From contig NZ_JACYIZ010000001.1 in NCBI RefSeq assembly GCF_015352975.1, positions 248,001 through 312,000 of the forward strand: 64,000 nucleotides of DNA, written 5' to 3'. The notes beneath the pieces were generated by a model, which searched no databases, had not been told where the DNA came from, and was given only the letters and a program-made list of their open reading frames with translations. Below, one piece after another: positions 7,720 through 17,890 of the stretch; positions within the stretch are counted from its first letter, which is position 1, and each line of letters starts with the position of its first letter. A program made the translations under genes and the position numbers. This DNA comes from Aestuariimicrobium ganziense (GTDB lineage: Bacteria; Actinomycetota; Actinomycetes; Propionibacteriales; Propionibacteriaceae).

Positions 7720-7848
7720 TCATGCCGGCCTCATCCACCGATCGGTACCGTCGGCCTCACTCGCGGTCGGCGCCACGCCGAAGGTGGCCGAGCCCAAGCA
7801 GATCTGCGACACCCTGGTGCCGGTGGTTCCGAGGACGCTGTACTTCAC
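7720..7848 (-). pseudogene. Aldo/keto reductase N-terminal fragment
   Basis: From a GTG at 7848 with an ACAGGAG ribosome site, 42 codons read KYSVLGTTGTRVSQICLGSA and TFGVAPTASEAD, the classic start of an aldo/keto reductase (first beta strand and cofactor-site Gly/Ser). The homology stops after SEAD and a stop follows at 7720-7722. A full enzyme would need roughly 280 more residues, and nothing recognisable follows before 7440. The rest of 7438-7902 shows only a short inverted repeat CCACGA/TCGTGG at 7639-7654. Confidence 0.7.
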
Positions 7849-7902
7849 CGCTGACTCCTGTCCCTGCGTTGCGACCGATTGGTCGCCGCCCTCTGATCGA
7901 GC

Positions 7903-8566
<664 letters not shown>

Positions 8567-8713
8567 GAGCCAATCGCACTTGGCTGCAGCGCCGCGCTCG
8601 CCCTAGCATGGAGCCACCATGACGGATTGAGTCGACGCCCCCGCCCACGCCCGAGGCCTGCATGACATGCGCTGCGCCCGGTGGGCTCCCAGCGACCTCG
8701 AGGACTCTCCCCC

Positions 8714-10333
8714 ATGGCATTCCACCCCCTGATCGGCACCGGACTCGTCCGGCGCTACGGCGACCACACCGTGCTCGACGGCTTCTCACTCACCGCCTCC
8801 CCCGGTCAGCGGGTCGGGCTGGTCGGCGAGAACGGCTCGGGCAAGTCGACGCTGATCCGCCTTCTGGTCGGCATCGACGCACCCGACGACGGCACGGTCA
8901 CTCGGCCCAACGACCTGGGCTACCTCTCCCAGACGCCGCAGTTCCCGGCCGACTCGACCATCGAGGACGCCCTGGCCGACGCGCTGGGTGACCTGCACGC
9001 CTGCCTGGCCGACCTCGATCGGCTCGCGATCGCCATGGGTGAGCGTCCCGACGACCAACAACTGCACGACGACTACGCCGAACGCCTCGAGTGGGCCGAG
9101 GCCCACGACGCGTGGGACGCCGACCGCCGAGCCACCGTCGCCGCCCACGAACTGGGTCTCGACCTCGAACCGCAGCGGCTGGTCTCGAGCCTGTCCGGTG
9201 GCCAGCAGGTACGGCTCGCCTTGGCCTGCCTGATCGCCCGCCGACCCGAGTGCGTCGTGATGGACGAACCGACCAACCACCTCGACGACACCGCCCTGGC
9301 CATGCTCGAGGAGTTCCTGGTCAGCCTGCCCGGCATCGTGGTGGTCGCCAGCCACGACCGCACCTTCCTCGACAACGCCTGCACCCACATCGTCGACACC
9401 GACCACAACCCGATCGGCATCGACGGGCAGGGCGGCAACACCTTCGCGGGCACCTTCAGCGACTACCTCGACGCCAAGCGAGCAGCCCGTGCCCGGTGGG
9501 AACAGCTCTGGGCCGCCCAACAGGACGAGATCAAGAAGCTCGAACGCGACCTCAAGGTCACCTCGCGCTCGATCAGCAACCACACCCCGGTGCACGCCCG
9601 CAGCGACCACAGCCTGGCCACCTACGACTTCAAGACCGGCACCGTCGAGAAGCAGGTGTCACGGCGGGTCCGCGCCGCCCAGGCCAAGCTCGACCAGGCC
9701 ATGCAGAACCAGGTGCGCAAGCCGCGCAAGGGCCTCACCTTCGAGTTGCCACCGCTGGACGCCGGGGCATCCCGCACCGAGATCAGCGTGCGCGACCTCG
9801 TCCTGCGCGAGCGCATCCACGTACCGCTGCTCGACGTGAGCTCCGGCGACCACCTGCTGTTGACCGGTGCCAACGGCTGCGGCAAGTCGTCACTGCTCAA
9901 GGCGATCGCCGGCGAACTCGAGCCCACCAGCGGTGCCCTGTTCACCCCACCCGGCCGGATCGGCTACCTGCCCCAGGACGTCACCTTCGCCCAACCGTCC
10001 TGGACGGTCCGGGCCACCTTCCAGCGATTGACCGGGTTGGACGACCGCTCGTCCCTGATGGATCTCGGACTGATCAACGGCGCCGACCTCGTCCGCCCCG
10101 TCGGGGCGCTGTCGGTCGGGCAGCAGCGACGATTCGCCCTCGCCATCGTGATCGCCGAACATCCGCGACTGCTGCTGCTGGACGAGCCGACCAACCACAT
10201 CTCGCTGGTGCTGGCATCGGAGTTGGAGGACGCCCTGCAGGCCACCCCGGCCACCGTCGTGGTCGCCACCCACGACCGCTGGCTTCGTCGCCGGTGGACT
10301 GGGCTCGTCCACGAGATGCCCTCGCTGGGCTGA
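8714..10333 (+). CDS. ABC-F family ATPase (ribosome-associated, possible antibiotic resistance)
   Basis: The 539-residue soluble protein has two ATP-binding cassettes and no membrane segments. Cassette 1: Walker A GENGSGKST, signature LSGGQQVRLALA, Walker B VVMDEPTNHLDD. Cassette 2: GANGCGKSS, LSVGQQRRFALA, LLLLDEPTNHI. Between them is a basic helical linker (residues ~250-330) rich in Lys and Arg, the part that reaches into the ribosomal exit site in ABC-F proteins. Members either assist translation (EttA/Uup/YdiF types) or rescue ribosomes from macrolides, lincosamides or pleuromutilins. Which group applies cannot be settled by eye. ATG 8714 is preferred to an upstream in-frame start. Confidence 0.9.
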   Translation: MAFHPLIGTGLVRRYGDHTVLDGFSLTASPGQRVGLVGENGSGKSTLIRLLVGIDAPDDGTVTRPNDLGYLSQTPQFPADSTIEDALADALGDLHACLADLDRLAIAMGERPDDQQLHDDYAERLEWAEAHDAWDADRRATVAAHELGLDLEPQRLVSSLSGGQQVRLALACLIARRPECVVMDEPTNHLDDTALAMLEEFLVSLPGIVVVASHDRTFLDNACTHIVDTDHNPIGIDGQGGNTFAGTFSDYLDAKRAARARWEQLWAAQQDEIKKLERDLKVTSRSISNHTPVHARSDHSLATYDFKTGTVEKQVSRRVRAAQAKLDQAMQNQVRKPRKGLTFELPPLDAGASRTEISVRDLVLRERIHVPLLDVSSGDHLLLTGANGCGKSSLLKAIAGELEPTSGALFTPPGRIGYLPQDVTFAQPSWTVRATFQRLTGLDDRSSLMDLGLINGADLVRPVGALSVGQQRRFALAIVIAEHPRLLLLDEPTNHISLVLASELEDALQATPATVVVATHDRWLRRRWTGLVHEMPSLG

Positions 10334-10440
10334 CGCGGCTAGCGTCAAGGCATGGAGCAGACGTTCGACGACCGCCTTGCGGGGCTGATCGAGACCGTGG
10401 TGGCCACAAACGCCCTCCTAACCCGTCACGACGAACGCTT

Positions 10441-10590
10441 CTGGGTCGGCTGGCTCGAAACCGGCGGCGGATCCGCACCAGCACGGCGACCAGCATCACC
10501 ACCGGGAACACCGTGCCCACCGCAAGCCCGTCCGACAGCGACCCGGTGACGTCGGCGACCTGACCGACCAGGGCCGGGCCGAGTGCACGC
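10441..10590 (-). pseudogene. MFS transporter C-terminal fragment
   Basis: Read on the minus strand, this stretch encodes RALGPALVGQVADVTGSL, then LAVGTVFPVVMLVAVLVRIR, a glycine-rich re-entrant loop and last transmembrane helix like those at the end of major facilitator transporters. No start codon or preceding helices are present, and the frame then runs on into non-homologous sequence. It occupies most of the 275-bp gap between the ABC-F gene and the hydrolase gene. A short plus-strand frame from 10352 crosses it and is not supported. Confidence 0.5.
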
Positions 10591-10608
10591 TGATGAGATG
10601 CTCACCCC

Positions 10609-11496
10609 ATGACCCCACCCTTCACGCCCACCACGAGGATCGATGAGGTCACCGCCCACCCCGCTCTGGCCGGGTTCGGCCACCTGCTGTTCCCGACCAC
10701 CTTCGGCTCGACCCGCGGGCTCACGCTCGCCGAGACCGACCACCTGCTGCCGTACCACTCCCACGTCGAACCCAGCACCACCCTGCGGGTGTTGCACCAC
10801 CTGGTCGACCTCGTGGAAGCGGGCCACCAGGTCTTCCACCCGCTGTACACCGCGGACGAGGTGCGCGCCGACCCCTCCCGCGCCGGCGCGGGGCTGTTCC
10901 ACCTGCCGGGAGCCCCCGGCGCCCCCTTCGCCGCGATCAACGCCGGCGGCGGCTTCCACTACGTGGGGACGATCCACGAGAGCCTGCCGCACGCCCTCGA
11001 ACTGAGCAGCCGCGGCGTGCACGGGTTCGCCGTCCACTACCGCACCGGTGGCGCCGAGGTCGGCTGCACCGACCTCGCACGTGCCCTGTCGCTGATCGTC
11101 CGCCATGCCACCGAGTGGCAGGTCGGCACCGGTGGGTACTCGCTGTGGGGAGGGTCGGCCGGCGGCAGGGTGGCAGCCCTGGTCGGGTCGCGTGGCGCCG
11201 GCTCCTTCGGTGGGGACGAGCTGCCCTCCCCCGCTGCCGTGGTCACCCAGTACACCGGGCACAGCGATGTCAGCGGCCACCAACCAGCCACCTGGGCCCA
11301 TGTCGGCGAGCACGACGGGATCGTCGACTGGAGGGTGATGCGCCGACGGATCGACACCTTGGCCTCACGCGGGATCGACACCGAGTTCCACCTGCTGCCG
11401 CGACTCGGTCATGGCTTCGGCCTCGGGGTGGGCACCAGCGCCGAGGGGTGGATCGACCAAGCGGTCGACTTCTGGGACCGTGCTGCCCAACGCTGA
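10609..11496 (+). CDS. Alpha/beta hydrolase (esterase/lipase-like)
   Basis: The 295-residue protein shows the alpha/beta-hydrolase catalytic order: oxyanion region AINAGGGFHYVG, nucleophile elbow GGSAGGRVA (Ser), then GEHDGIVDW (Asp) and LGHGFGLG (His). The elbow GGSAGG and the C-terminal lid resemble acetyl-esterase or dipeptidyl-peptidase-like hydrolases. No signal peptide is seen. A -10-like GATGCT lies six bases before the ATG, giving a probable leaderless start. It is followed after 27 bp by a RraB-like gene with the same upstream arrangement. Confidence 0.82.
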   Translation: MTPPFTPTTRIDEVTAHPALAGFGHLLFPTTFGSTRGLTLAETDHLLPYHSHVEPSTTLRVLHHLVDLVEAGHQVFHPLYTADEVRADPSRAGAGLFHLPGAPGAPFAAINAGGGFHYVGTIHESLPHALELSSRGVHGFAVHYRTGGAEVGCTDLARALSLIVRHATEWQVGTGGYSLWGGSAGGRVAALVGSRGAGSFGGDELPSPAAVVTQYTGHSDVSGHQPATWAHVGEHDGIVDWRVMRRRIDTLASRGIDTEFHLLPRLGHGFGLGVGTSAEGWIDQAVDFWDRAAQR

Positions 11497-11523
11497 GCCA
11501 CGCAACGGTGAGATGCTCGACCC

Positions 11524-11874
11524 ATGGGACTTCGCGACCGGGTCTGGGCCAGACACGTCAACCGTGGTGACCGCAGGACGCTCAAGGCGCTGGCGAAGCA
11601 CTCCGACCTGAGCCAACCGCGGGACTGGACCCACTTCGTCCACTGCCTCGACGAGGCCGGCGCCCGGGCCGCCGCCGACCGGATCCGCTCAGCCGGGTGG
11701 ACGATCATCGGGCGCGAGCGCATCAGCGACGACGGCGGCTGGCTGGTGGTCGCAGGGCTCGACCAAGCGGTGCTCGATGCTGGCGGCGTCGCCCGGGCAC
11801 GCGCGTTCTTCTCGTCCTTGGAGCGCGAGATCACTGGGTTGACCTACCAGGGGTGGGAAGCTGGCGCCGACTGA
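11524..11874 (+). CDS. RraB-like ribonuclease E inhibitor domain protein
   Basis: The 116-residue protein contains DLSQPRDWTHFVHCLDEAGARAAADRI and DDGGWLVVAGLD, matching the single alpha/beta domain of the RraB family (regulator of RNase E) found widely in actinobacteria as RraB or DUF695-associated proteins. The C-terminal LTYQGWEAGAD is also typical. The basic first ~25 residues are less conserved. GATGCT six bases before the ATG suggests a leaderless transcript. Whether it binds an RNase E/G here is unknown. Confidence 0.75.
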   Translation: MGLRDRVWARHVNRGDRRTLKALAKHSDLSQPRDWTHFVHCLDEAGARAAADRIRSAGWTIIGRERISDDGGWLVVAGLDQAVLDAGGVARARAFFSSLEREITGLTYQGWEAGAD

Positions 11875-11921
11875 TCGCAGTACGCTGCTCGCCACCCAAC
11901 TCTCGGATCGAAGGACGTCCC

Positions 11922-12809
11922 ATGAACGACCCCGTGCTGGTCAGCGCCGACCAGGCCGAAGAGGCGCTCGACCTGATCATCGCCCAGCAGGCCGACCCGG
12001 CGACCGCCTGCAGCTACGTCGGCACCGAGCGCTCGGGTGTGCTCGCTGAGCTGGACGACCTGTCCCCCACCTGGCGCGACACCTTGCGCGTGGGACTGCG
12101 TGACGGCCGGGTGGTCGCGGCGGCCTGCGTCGACGTCGACGCCGACGACACCGGACGAAGCTGGATCCACGGTCCATGGGCTGCGGACGGCCAGGCCTGG
12201 GACGACCATGCTGACGACCTGCTCGAGGCGATGACCGCCCTCGCCCGAGACCTCGGTGGCAGCGACGACCACGAGGTCAGTGCAGCCCCGGCCAACCATC
12301 GCATGGCTGACCTCGCCGGCTCGCGTGGCTGGCACCGCTCCGTGGTGAACCGTGCCTACGTCGCGCACAGTGACCAGGGCTGGCCCGCCTCGAGCCCGCA
12401 GGCCCGAACGGCCACCGACGACGACCTGGCCGCGGTGGCCACCCTGCACGACCAGGCCTTCCCCGGCACCTACGCCAGTGCCCGTGGCCTGCTGACCGAC
12501 GACGACCGCACCACCCTCGTCCTCGACGGCGCCGACGGGCTCGCCGGATACGCCTCGGCGCAGGTGCAACCCGACGGTGAGGGCTACCTCGACTTCATCG
12601 TGATCGCGCCGTCGTCGCGCGGACGAGGCCTCGCCCGCGGACTGCTCGCCGCCATCGGCCGCAGCATCCTGGCCAGCTCACCGCAGGCCAGCGTCAACCT
12701 CACCGTGCGCGACGACAACCCCGCAGCCATCGCGCTGTACGAGCGCTTCGGGTTCAGCCTCGATGCCGAGTTGGTGGGGTACCGCTCGCACCCCTATCCC
12801 CCGGCCTGA
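11922..12809 (+). CDS. GNAT-family N-acetyltransferase (two-domain)
   Basis: The 295-residue protein is long enough for two GNAT folds. The C-terminal half carries the acetyl-CoA site: YLDFIVIAPSSRGRGLARGLL (motif A, with RGRGLA) and LTVRDDNPAAIALYERFGF (motif B). The N-terminal half keeps the general beta-sheet pattern without a clear pyrophosphate loop. This two-domain form recalls mycothiol synthase (MshD), but the match by eye does not prove it. The ATG at 11922 follows GAAGGA; an upstream in-frame start at 11697 lies inside the preceding gene. Confidence 0.82.
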   Translation: MNDPVLVSADQAEEALDLIIAQQADPATACSYVGTERSGVLAELDDLSPTWRDTLRVGLRDGRVVAAACVDVDADDTGRSWIHGPWAADGQAWDDHADDLLEAMTALARDLGGSDDHEVSAAPANHRMADLAGSRGWHRSVVNRAYVAHSDQGWPASSPQARTATDDDLAAVATLHDQAFPGTYASARGLLTDDDRTTLVLDGADGLAGYASAQVQPDGEGYLDFIVIAPSSRGRGLARGLLAAIGRSILASSPQASVNLTVRDDNPAAIALYERFGFSLDAELVGYRSHPYPPA

Positions 12810-12872
12810 CACGCCCCCAGCCCGAGGGTCCCGTCCAAAGGGTGGCGACCCATTGCCGAGCATTTGATCAGC

Positions 12873-12887
12873 GTGCATCGTATACGT

Positions 12888-12893
<6 letters not shown>
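12873..12893 (+). promoter_or_regulatory. Palindrome overlapping the start of the HisD-like operon
   Basis: GTGCAT (12873-12878) and ATGCAC (12888-12893) form a perfect inverted repeat around nine bases that include the 8-bp palindrome CGTATACG (12879-12886). The right arm contains the ATG of the first gene. A TTGCCG (12853-12858) with 17-bp spacing to CATCGT (12876-12881) could be the promoter, making the transcript leaderless. The LacI-type protein encoded by the second gene is the obvious candidate to bind here (inference). Confidence 0.55.
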
Positions 12894-14218
<1,325 letters not shown>

Positions 14219-14222
<4 letters not shown>

Positions 14223-15250
14223 GCTCGGTCACCAGCCACGACGTGGCGGCACTGGCGGGGGTGAGCCAACCCACCGTCTCCAGGGCCCTGCGCGAGGCTC
14301 CGGGGATCAGCCCGGCCACCCGACAACGGGTCCGTGAGGCCGCCGATCGGCTCGGTTACGTGCCGTCGGCAGCCGGGCGGGCCCTGTCGCTGGGACGAAC
14401 CGGCCGCATCGGGCTGCTGGTCACCGACCTCGACAACGCCTACTACCCGCTGCTGATCGAACCGGTGCACCGGGCACTGGCTGCTCGCGACCACGAACTG
14501 GTGCTGCAGGCCGGCGGGGGCACTCCCGCCCGCGTGGCCGAGCGTGTGCTGGCCAGTGGGCTCGACGGGGTGCTGATGACCAGCACCACCGAGGGATCCG
14601 ACCTGCCCGACGAGCTGCGTCGACGCGGCGTGCCCTGCGTCTGCCTGCAGCGCGGCACGCCCGGTGCCGACCTGGTCGACGTCGACCCGACCGAGGCGCT
14701 CACCGAGCTGGTCGGCGGGCTGCTCGACCAGGGCCACCAGCGGGTCGCCGTGCTGAGCGGGCCTTCCGACACCAGCACCGGCCTCGAGCGGGCCAGGGTC
14801 GTCCGAGACGTCATGGACGACCGTGGCATCGAGGTGCCGACCGGGTGGTGGCGGGAACTCCCGTTCACCCTGGAGGCCGGTCAGCAGGCCGGGCACGACC
14901 TGCTCAGCGCCGACCCGCGCCCCACGGCCGTGGTCTGCGCCAGTGACCTGCTCGCCCTCGGCGTGCTGAACACTGCCGCCACCCTCGGACTGCGGGTGCC
15001 CGACGACCTGGCCGTCACCGGCTTCGACGACCTGCCGATGGCCGGCTGGCCACTCGTCCAACTCTCGACCGTCGGCTACGACGTCGACGACCTGGCCGCC
15101 GAGGCGGTCGACCTGTTGCTCGCCCGCATCGACCAGCACGAACCTTCTGCTCCCCAACACCGGCGCATCCGCGCCACCGCCCGCCCCCGACGCTCGACCG
15201 CAGTGCCCACCACGCCCCGCAACGCCCACCCGCACCAGGAGACACGATGA
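14219..15250 (+). CDS. LacI-family transcriptional regulator
   Basis: The 343-residue protein starts at a GTG that overlaps the previous stop (GTGA, 14219-14222). The first 55 residues are a LacI HTH with hinge: TSHDVAALAGVSQPTVSRAL, then LGYVPSAAGRALSLGRT. The rest is a periplasmic-binding-protein-like sensor domain, with GRIGLLVTDLDNAYYPLLI near its start and VTGFDDLPMAGWP near its end. The C-terminal ~30 residues are Arg- and Pro-rich. It lies inside the operon it probably controls, with a candidate operator upstream of the first gene. The effector is likely the operon's carbon source or a breakdown product. Confidence 0.93.
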
Positions 15251-16287
15251 GCACCCTCGACCCGATCGCCCACCTGCCCCACAAGGACCCCGACGCCTTC
15301 ATCCGCGACGTCACCGACCGCATCTGGGTCGACCGCGACATCGCCCACATCCGCGAGAACTACGAACACGGCTCGATCGTCCACGGCCCACTCGGCACCG
15401 CCATCGGCGTCGACCAGGTGGTGCAGGGCTCGATGATGCGCATCGCCCAGGTGCCCAGCCACATCGGCCAGGCCGAGGACGTGATCTGGGAGCAGCGCGG
15501 CGACGACGCCTTCGTCTCGAGCCACTTGGTGTTCTCGATCGACGAGCACCCCGGGGCTGCCGACGAGGTCGAGGCGAGGCTTCGTCAGGGTGTGCTCGGC
15601 CCGCGGACGATCCGCAGCCGCACCATCGCCACCTGCCTGTACCGCCGCGGCCGGATGGTCGAGGAGTGGGTGGTGCGCGATTCGCTCGCCCACGCCCTGC
15701 AGGAGGGTCATGACCCCGACGAACTGGCCCTGCAGCACACCTTCGCTGGCTACGCGCCCAGCTTCACCGAGCCGGCACCAGCCGACCCGCTGACCGTGGG
15801 CGACTCGGGCCCTCGTCCCGACCAGCACCGTGCCGAGTGCGAGAAGGTGCTCGAACTGATCCACGAGGGCTGGAACACCCGCAACCTCAACCTGGTCAAC
15901 GACCTGGTCGAGCGCGACGTGTTCCTGCACACCATCGGCGACACCTCGGTCGTGCGCGCCGACGGCTACCAGCGGGCCCTGCTGCGGTTGATCCGCGCCT
16001 TCCCCGGCAGCCAGTTCGAGGTGCGTGACCTGCACACCAACGAGTCGACCCGCTACGGCGGCGTGCGCGTCGGTGTGGTCTGGAAGTTGGTCGGCGACTA
16101 CGACGGCGTGGCCGACTACGGCCCGCTCACCGGCAAGCCGGTGGAGTTGCTCGGCATCAGCCAGTTCCAGTTCCACGAGGGCCGCATCGTCAAGGAGATC
16201 CGGATCTGGGACGACGTCTGCCTGCGCGCCCAGGTCAACGCGGGCCGAGGTGATGGCGAGGAGTTCACCTTCGCCAACCTCTACTGA
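15247..16287 (+). CDS. Tandem SnoaL-like (NTF2 fold) protein
   Basis: The 346-residue protein starts in the ATGA overlap with lacI. Two NTF2-like halves are visible: residues ~25-165, with VDRDIAHIRENYEHGSIVHG and MVEEWVVRDSLAHA, and residues ~190-335, with VLELIHEGWNTRNLNLVNDL, then GGVRVGVVWKL and GRIVKEIRIWDD. The second half looks like a SnoaL/ester-cyclase domain. Such domains bind small hydrophobic or acidic molecules and act as cyclases, isomerases or hydrolases; no defined reaction can be named. Its place between the dehydrogenase/regulator and the nitrilase suggests it acts on the same catabolic intermediate. Confidence 0.75.
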   Translation: MSTLDPIAHLPHKDPDAFIRDVTDRIWVDRDIAHIRENYEHGSIVHGPLGTAIGVDQVVQGSMMRIAQVPSHIGQAEDVIWEQRGDDAFVSSHLVFSIDEHPGAADEVEARLRQGVLGPRTIRSRTIATCLYRRGRMVEEWVVRDSLAHALQEGHDPDELALQHTFAGYAPSFTEPAPADPLTVGDSGPRPDQHRAECEKVLELIHEGWNTRNLNLVNDLVERDVFLHTIGDTSVVRADGYQRALLRLIRAFPGSQFEVRDLHTNESTRYGGVRVGVVWKLVGDYDGVADYGPLTGKPVELLGISQFQFHEGRIVKEIRIWDDVCLRAQVNAGRGDGEEFTFANLY

Positions 16288-16339
16288 GCGGGCCGGTTGA
16301 GCCATGCCGACCCACAAGACCTGCATCGCGGTCGCCTAG

Positions 16340-17131
16340 GTGGCGATCGACATCGACGACCCCGGGGGCACCCGCTCACGGCTGGCCGCAGCGGTCGAGC
16401 TCGCCGCCACCCAGGGCGCCGACCTGGTCGTGCTTCCCGAGCTGGCCTGGACCGGGTACGTGTTCCACGACGCTGACGAGGCGCGTGCCCTCGCCCACCG
16501 GTCGCGCCACCAACTGGAGACCCTGGCGCAGTGGTCGCGACACCTCGACCTGGTGATCGTCAGCGGGTGGGCCGAGGTGGACGGCGACCAGGGGCACAAC
16601 GCGGCGGTCGTGGTCGACCCCGGCCGCCTTCTGGGCACCTACCGCAAGGTGCACCTGTGGGGCGAGGAGCAGTCGGTGTTCACCCCGGGCGACCAGCCGC
16701 CGCTGGTGGTCGACACCTCGGTCGGACGAGTCGGGGTGATGGTCTGCTACGACCTGGAGTTCCCCGAGTGGGTGCGCCTGGCCGCCGAGGCCGGGGCCGA
16801 CCTGGTCGCGGCGCCGGTGAACTGGCCACTGCTGCCCCGTCCCGACGGGGAGCGACCGATCGAGGCCGCGAAGGCGATGGCAGCCGCAGCCAGCTACCGG
16901 GTGGCGATCGCGATCGCCGACCGTTGCGGCACCGAACGCGGGGTCGAGTGGATCGGCGGCAGCATGGTCGTCGACGCCGACGGCTACCCGGTGGTCGGCC
17001 CGGTGACCCCAGTGGGCCAGACCGCCGCCCCGATCGTCCTGATGGCCAATGTCGACCTCGCCGCCTCGCGCAACAAGACGTTGGGCCGGCGCAACCACGT
17101 GGTCGACGACAGGCGTCCCGACCTGTACTGA
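16340..17131 (+). CDS. Carbon-nitrogen hydrolase (nitrilase superfamily), 5' end interrupted by an amber codon
   Basis: The Glu-Lys-Cys triad is present: VVLPELAWTGY, TYRKVHLWGEE and VMVCYDLEFPEW. These enzymes hydrolyse amides or nitriles. The annotated start is a GTG at 16340, but the same frame upstream reads ATG at 16304 (MPTHKTCIAVA), a TAG at 16337-16339, then VAIDIDDPGG. The family normally has Gln in this AVAQV strand, so the TAG looks like a single C-to-T change of CAG. The GTG start would remove most of the first beta strand and has no Shine-Dalgarno. The gene is therefore either a very recent pseudogene, read through, or slightly shortened. It ends the HisD-like operon. Confidence 0.82.
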   Translation: MAIDIDDPGGTRSRLAAAVELAATQGADLVVLPELAWTGYVFHDADEARALAHRSRHQLETLAQWSRHLDLVIVSGWAEVDGDQGHNAAVVVDPGRLLGTYRKVHLWGEEQSVFTPGDQPPLVVDTSVGRVGVMVCYDLEFPEWVRLAAEAGADLVAAPVNWPLLPRPDGERPIEAAKAMAAAASYRVAIAIADRCGTERGVEWIGGSMVVDADGYPVVGPVTPVGQTAAPIVLMANVDLAASRNKTLGRRNHVVDDRRPDLY

Positions 17132-17138
17132 CAGCCCC

Positions 17139-17849
17139 CTATTGGGCCGGGGCACCTGGCTCGGTGATCGGCACCCCACGGCGGGCGAGCTCGGCCTCGG
17201 CGTGGCCTCGTCCGCCGTACTCCAGGCCGGCCAGGGCGGTCTCACCGCGCCAGACCAGCTGCCCGCGGCGTCGCACCCACACCGTCATCTGGCCATCGAG
17301 GTGCTCGATCGCTCCCGGGGTGTTGCGGTGCTCCGAGGGCAACGGCACCGGCAGCACGTGGGCGTTGCCCACCGGTGAGTGGGCCTCGACCTCGACCGAC
17401 CAGCCGAAGCCTCGTCCCCGAAGCGACCACGACTCAGCGCTGGCCCAGGTGCGCACCGGTGAGACCACGGGGTCACCCAGCCGCAGCACCCGCCCCGACG
17501 GCAGGCGGACGACCAGCGCGGTCACCGTGGTGCGCAGCGGACCAGCGATCACCTCGCCACCGGCGAAGGCGACACAGGCAGCCGGGTCGTCGAAGCCTTG
17601 CGCCTGACCCCACCACCACGAGTTCGGGAAGCCCTCGCGTCCCCAGTTCTTCTCGCCGTAGACCTGGGCACCGTCCAGCAGCCAGGTCTCACCACCCACC
17701 ACCGCCGTGCCCGAGGCACGTCCACCCAGCAGCCAGGGGTGCCAGTACTGGTTCAGCCCGGGCACCAGGTGGAAGACGCTCGAACCGCCCCAGCGACGCC
17801 TCGGCCAACCGGCGCCGATCCGGGGAGTGGGGGCGATGAAAGGGCTCAT
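17139..17849 (-). CDS. Tocopherol cyclase-like family protein
   Basis: The 236-residue protein contains YGEKNWGREGFPNSWWWGQA, a Trp-rich signature of the tocopherol cyclase family, preceded by SSVFHLVPGLNQYWHPWLLGG. Plant and cyanobacterial members cyclise prenyl quinols. Bacterial homologues without a tocopherol pathway are widespread and uncharacterised, and this one is shorter than typical members. No signal peptide is seen. It is divergent from the GH31 gene, with 41 bp between the starts, and converges with the nitrilase gene. Co-regulation with GH31 is possible but not shown. Confidence 0.68.
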   Translation of the reverse strand: MSPFIAPTPRIGAGWPRRRWGGSSVFHLVPGLNQYWHPWLLGGRASGTAVVGGETWLLDGAQVYGEKNWGREGFPNSWWWGQAQGFDDPAACVAFAGGEVIAGPLRTTVTALVVRLPSGRVLRLGDPVVSPVRTWASAESWSLRGRGFGWSVEVEAHSPVGNAHVLPVPLPSEHRNTPGAIEHLDGQMTVWVRRRGQLVWRGETALAGLEYGGRGHAEAELARRGVPITEPGAPAQ

Positions 17850-17890
17850 CTGACGACCCTAGGCGCAACGGTGATCCCTAGGCTGAAGTC

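Noticed and set aside
10352..10549. 65-codon frame between the ABC-F and hydrolase genes
   Set aside because: Its second half crosses the minus-strand MFS fragment and the composition drifts into Arg/Pro-rich noise; no homologue recognised.
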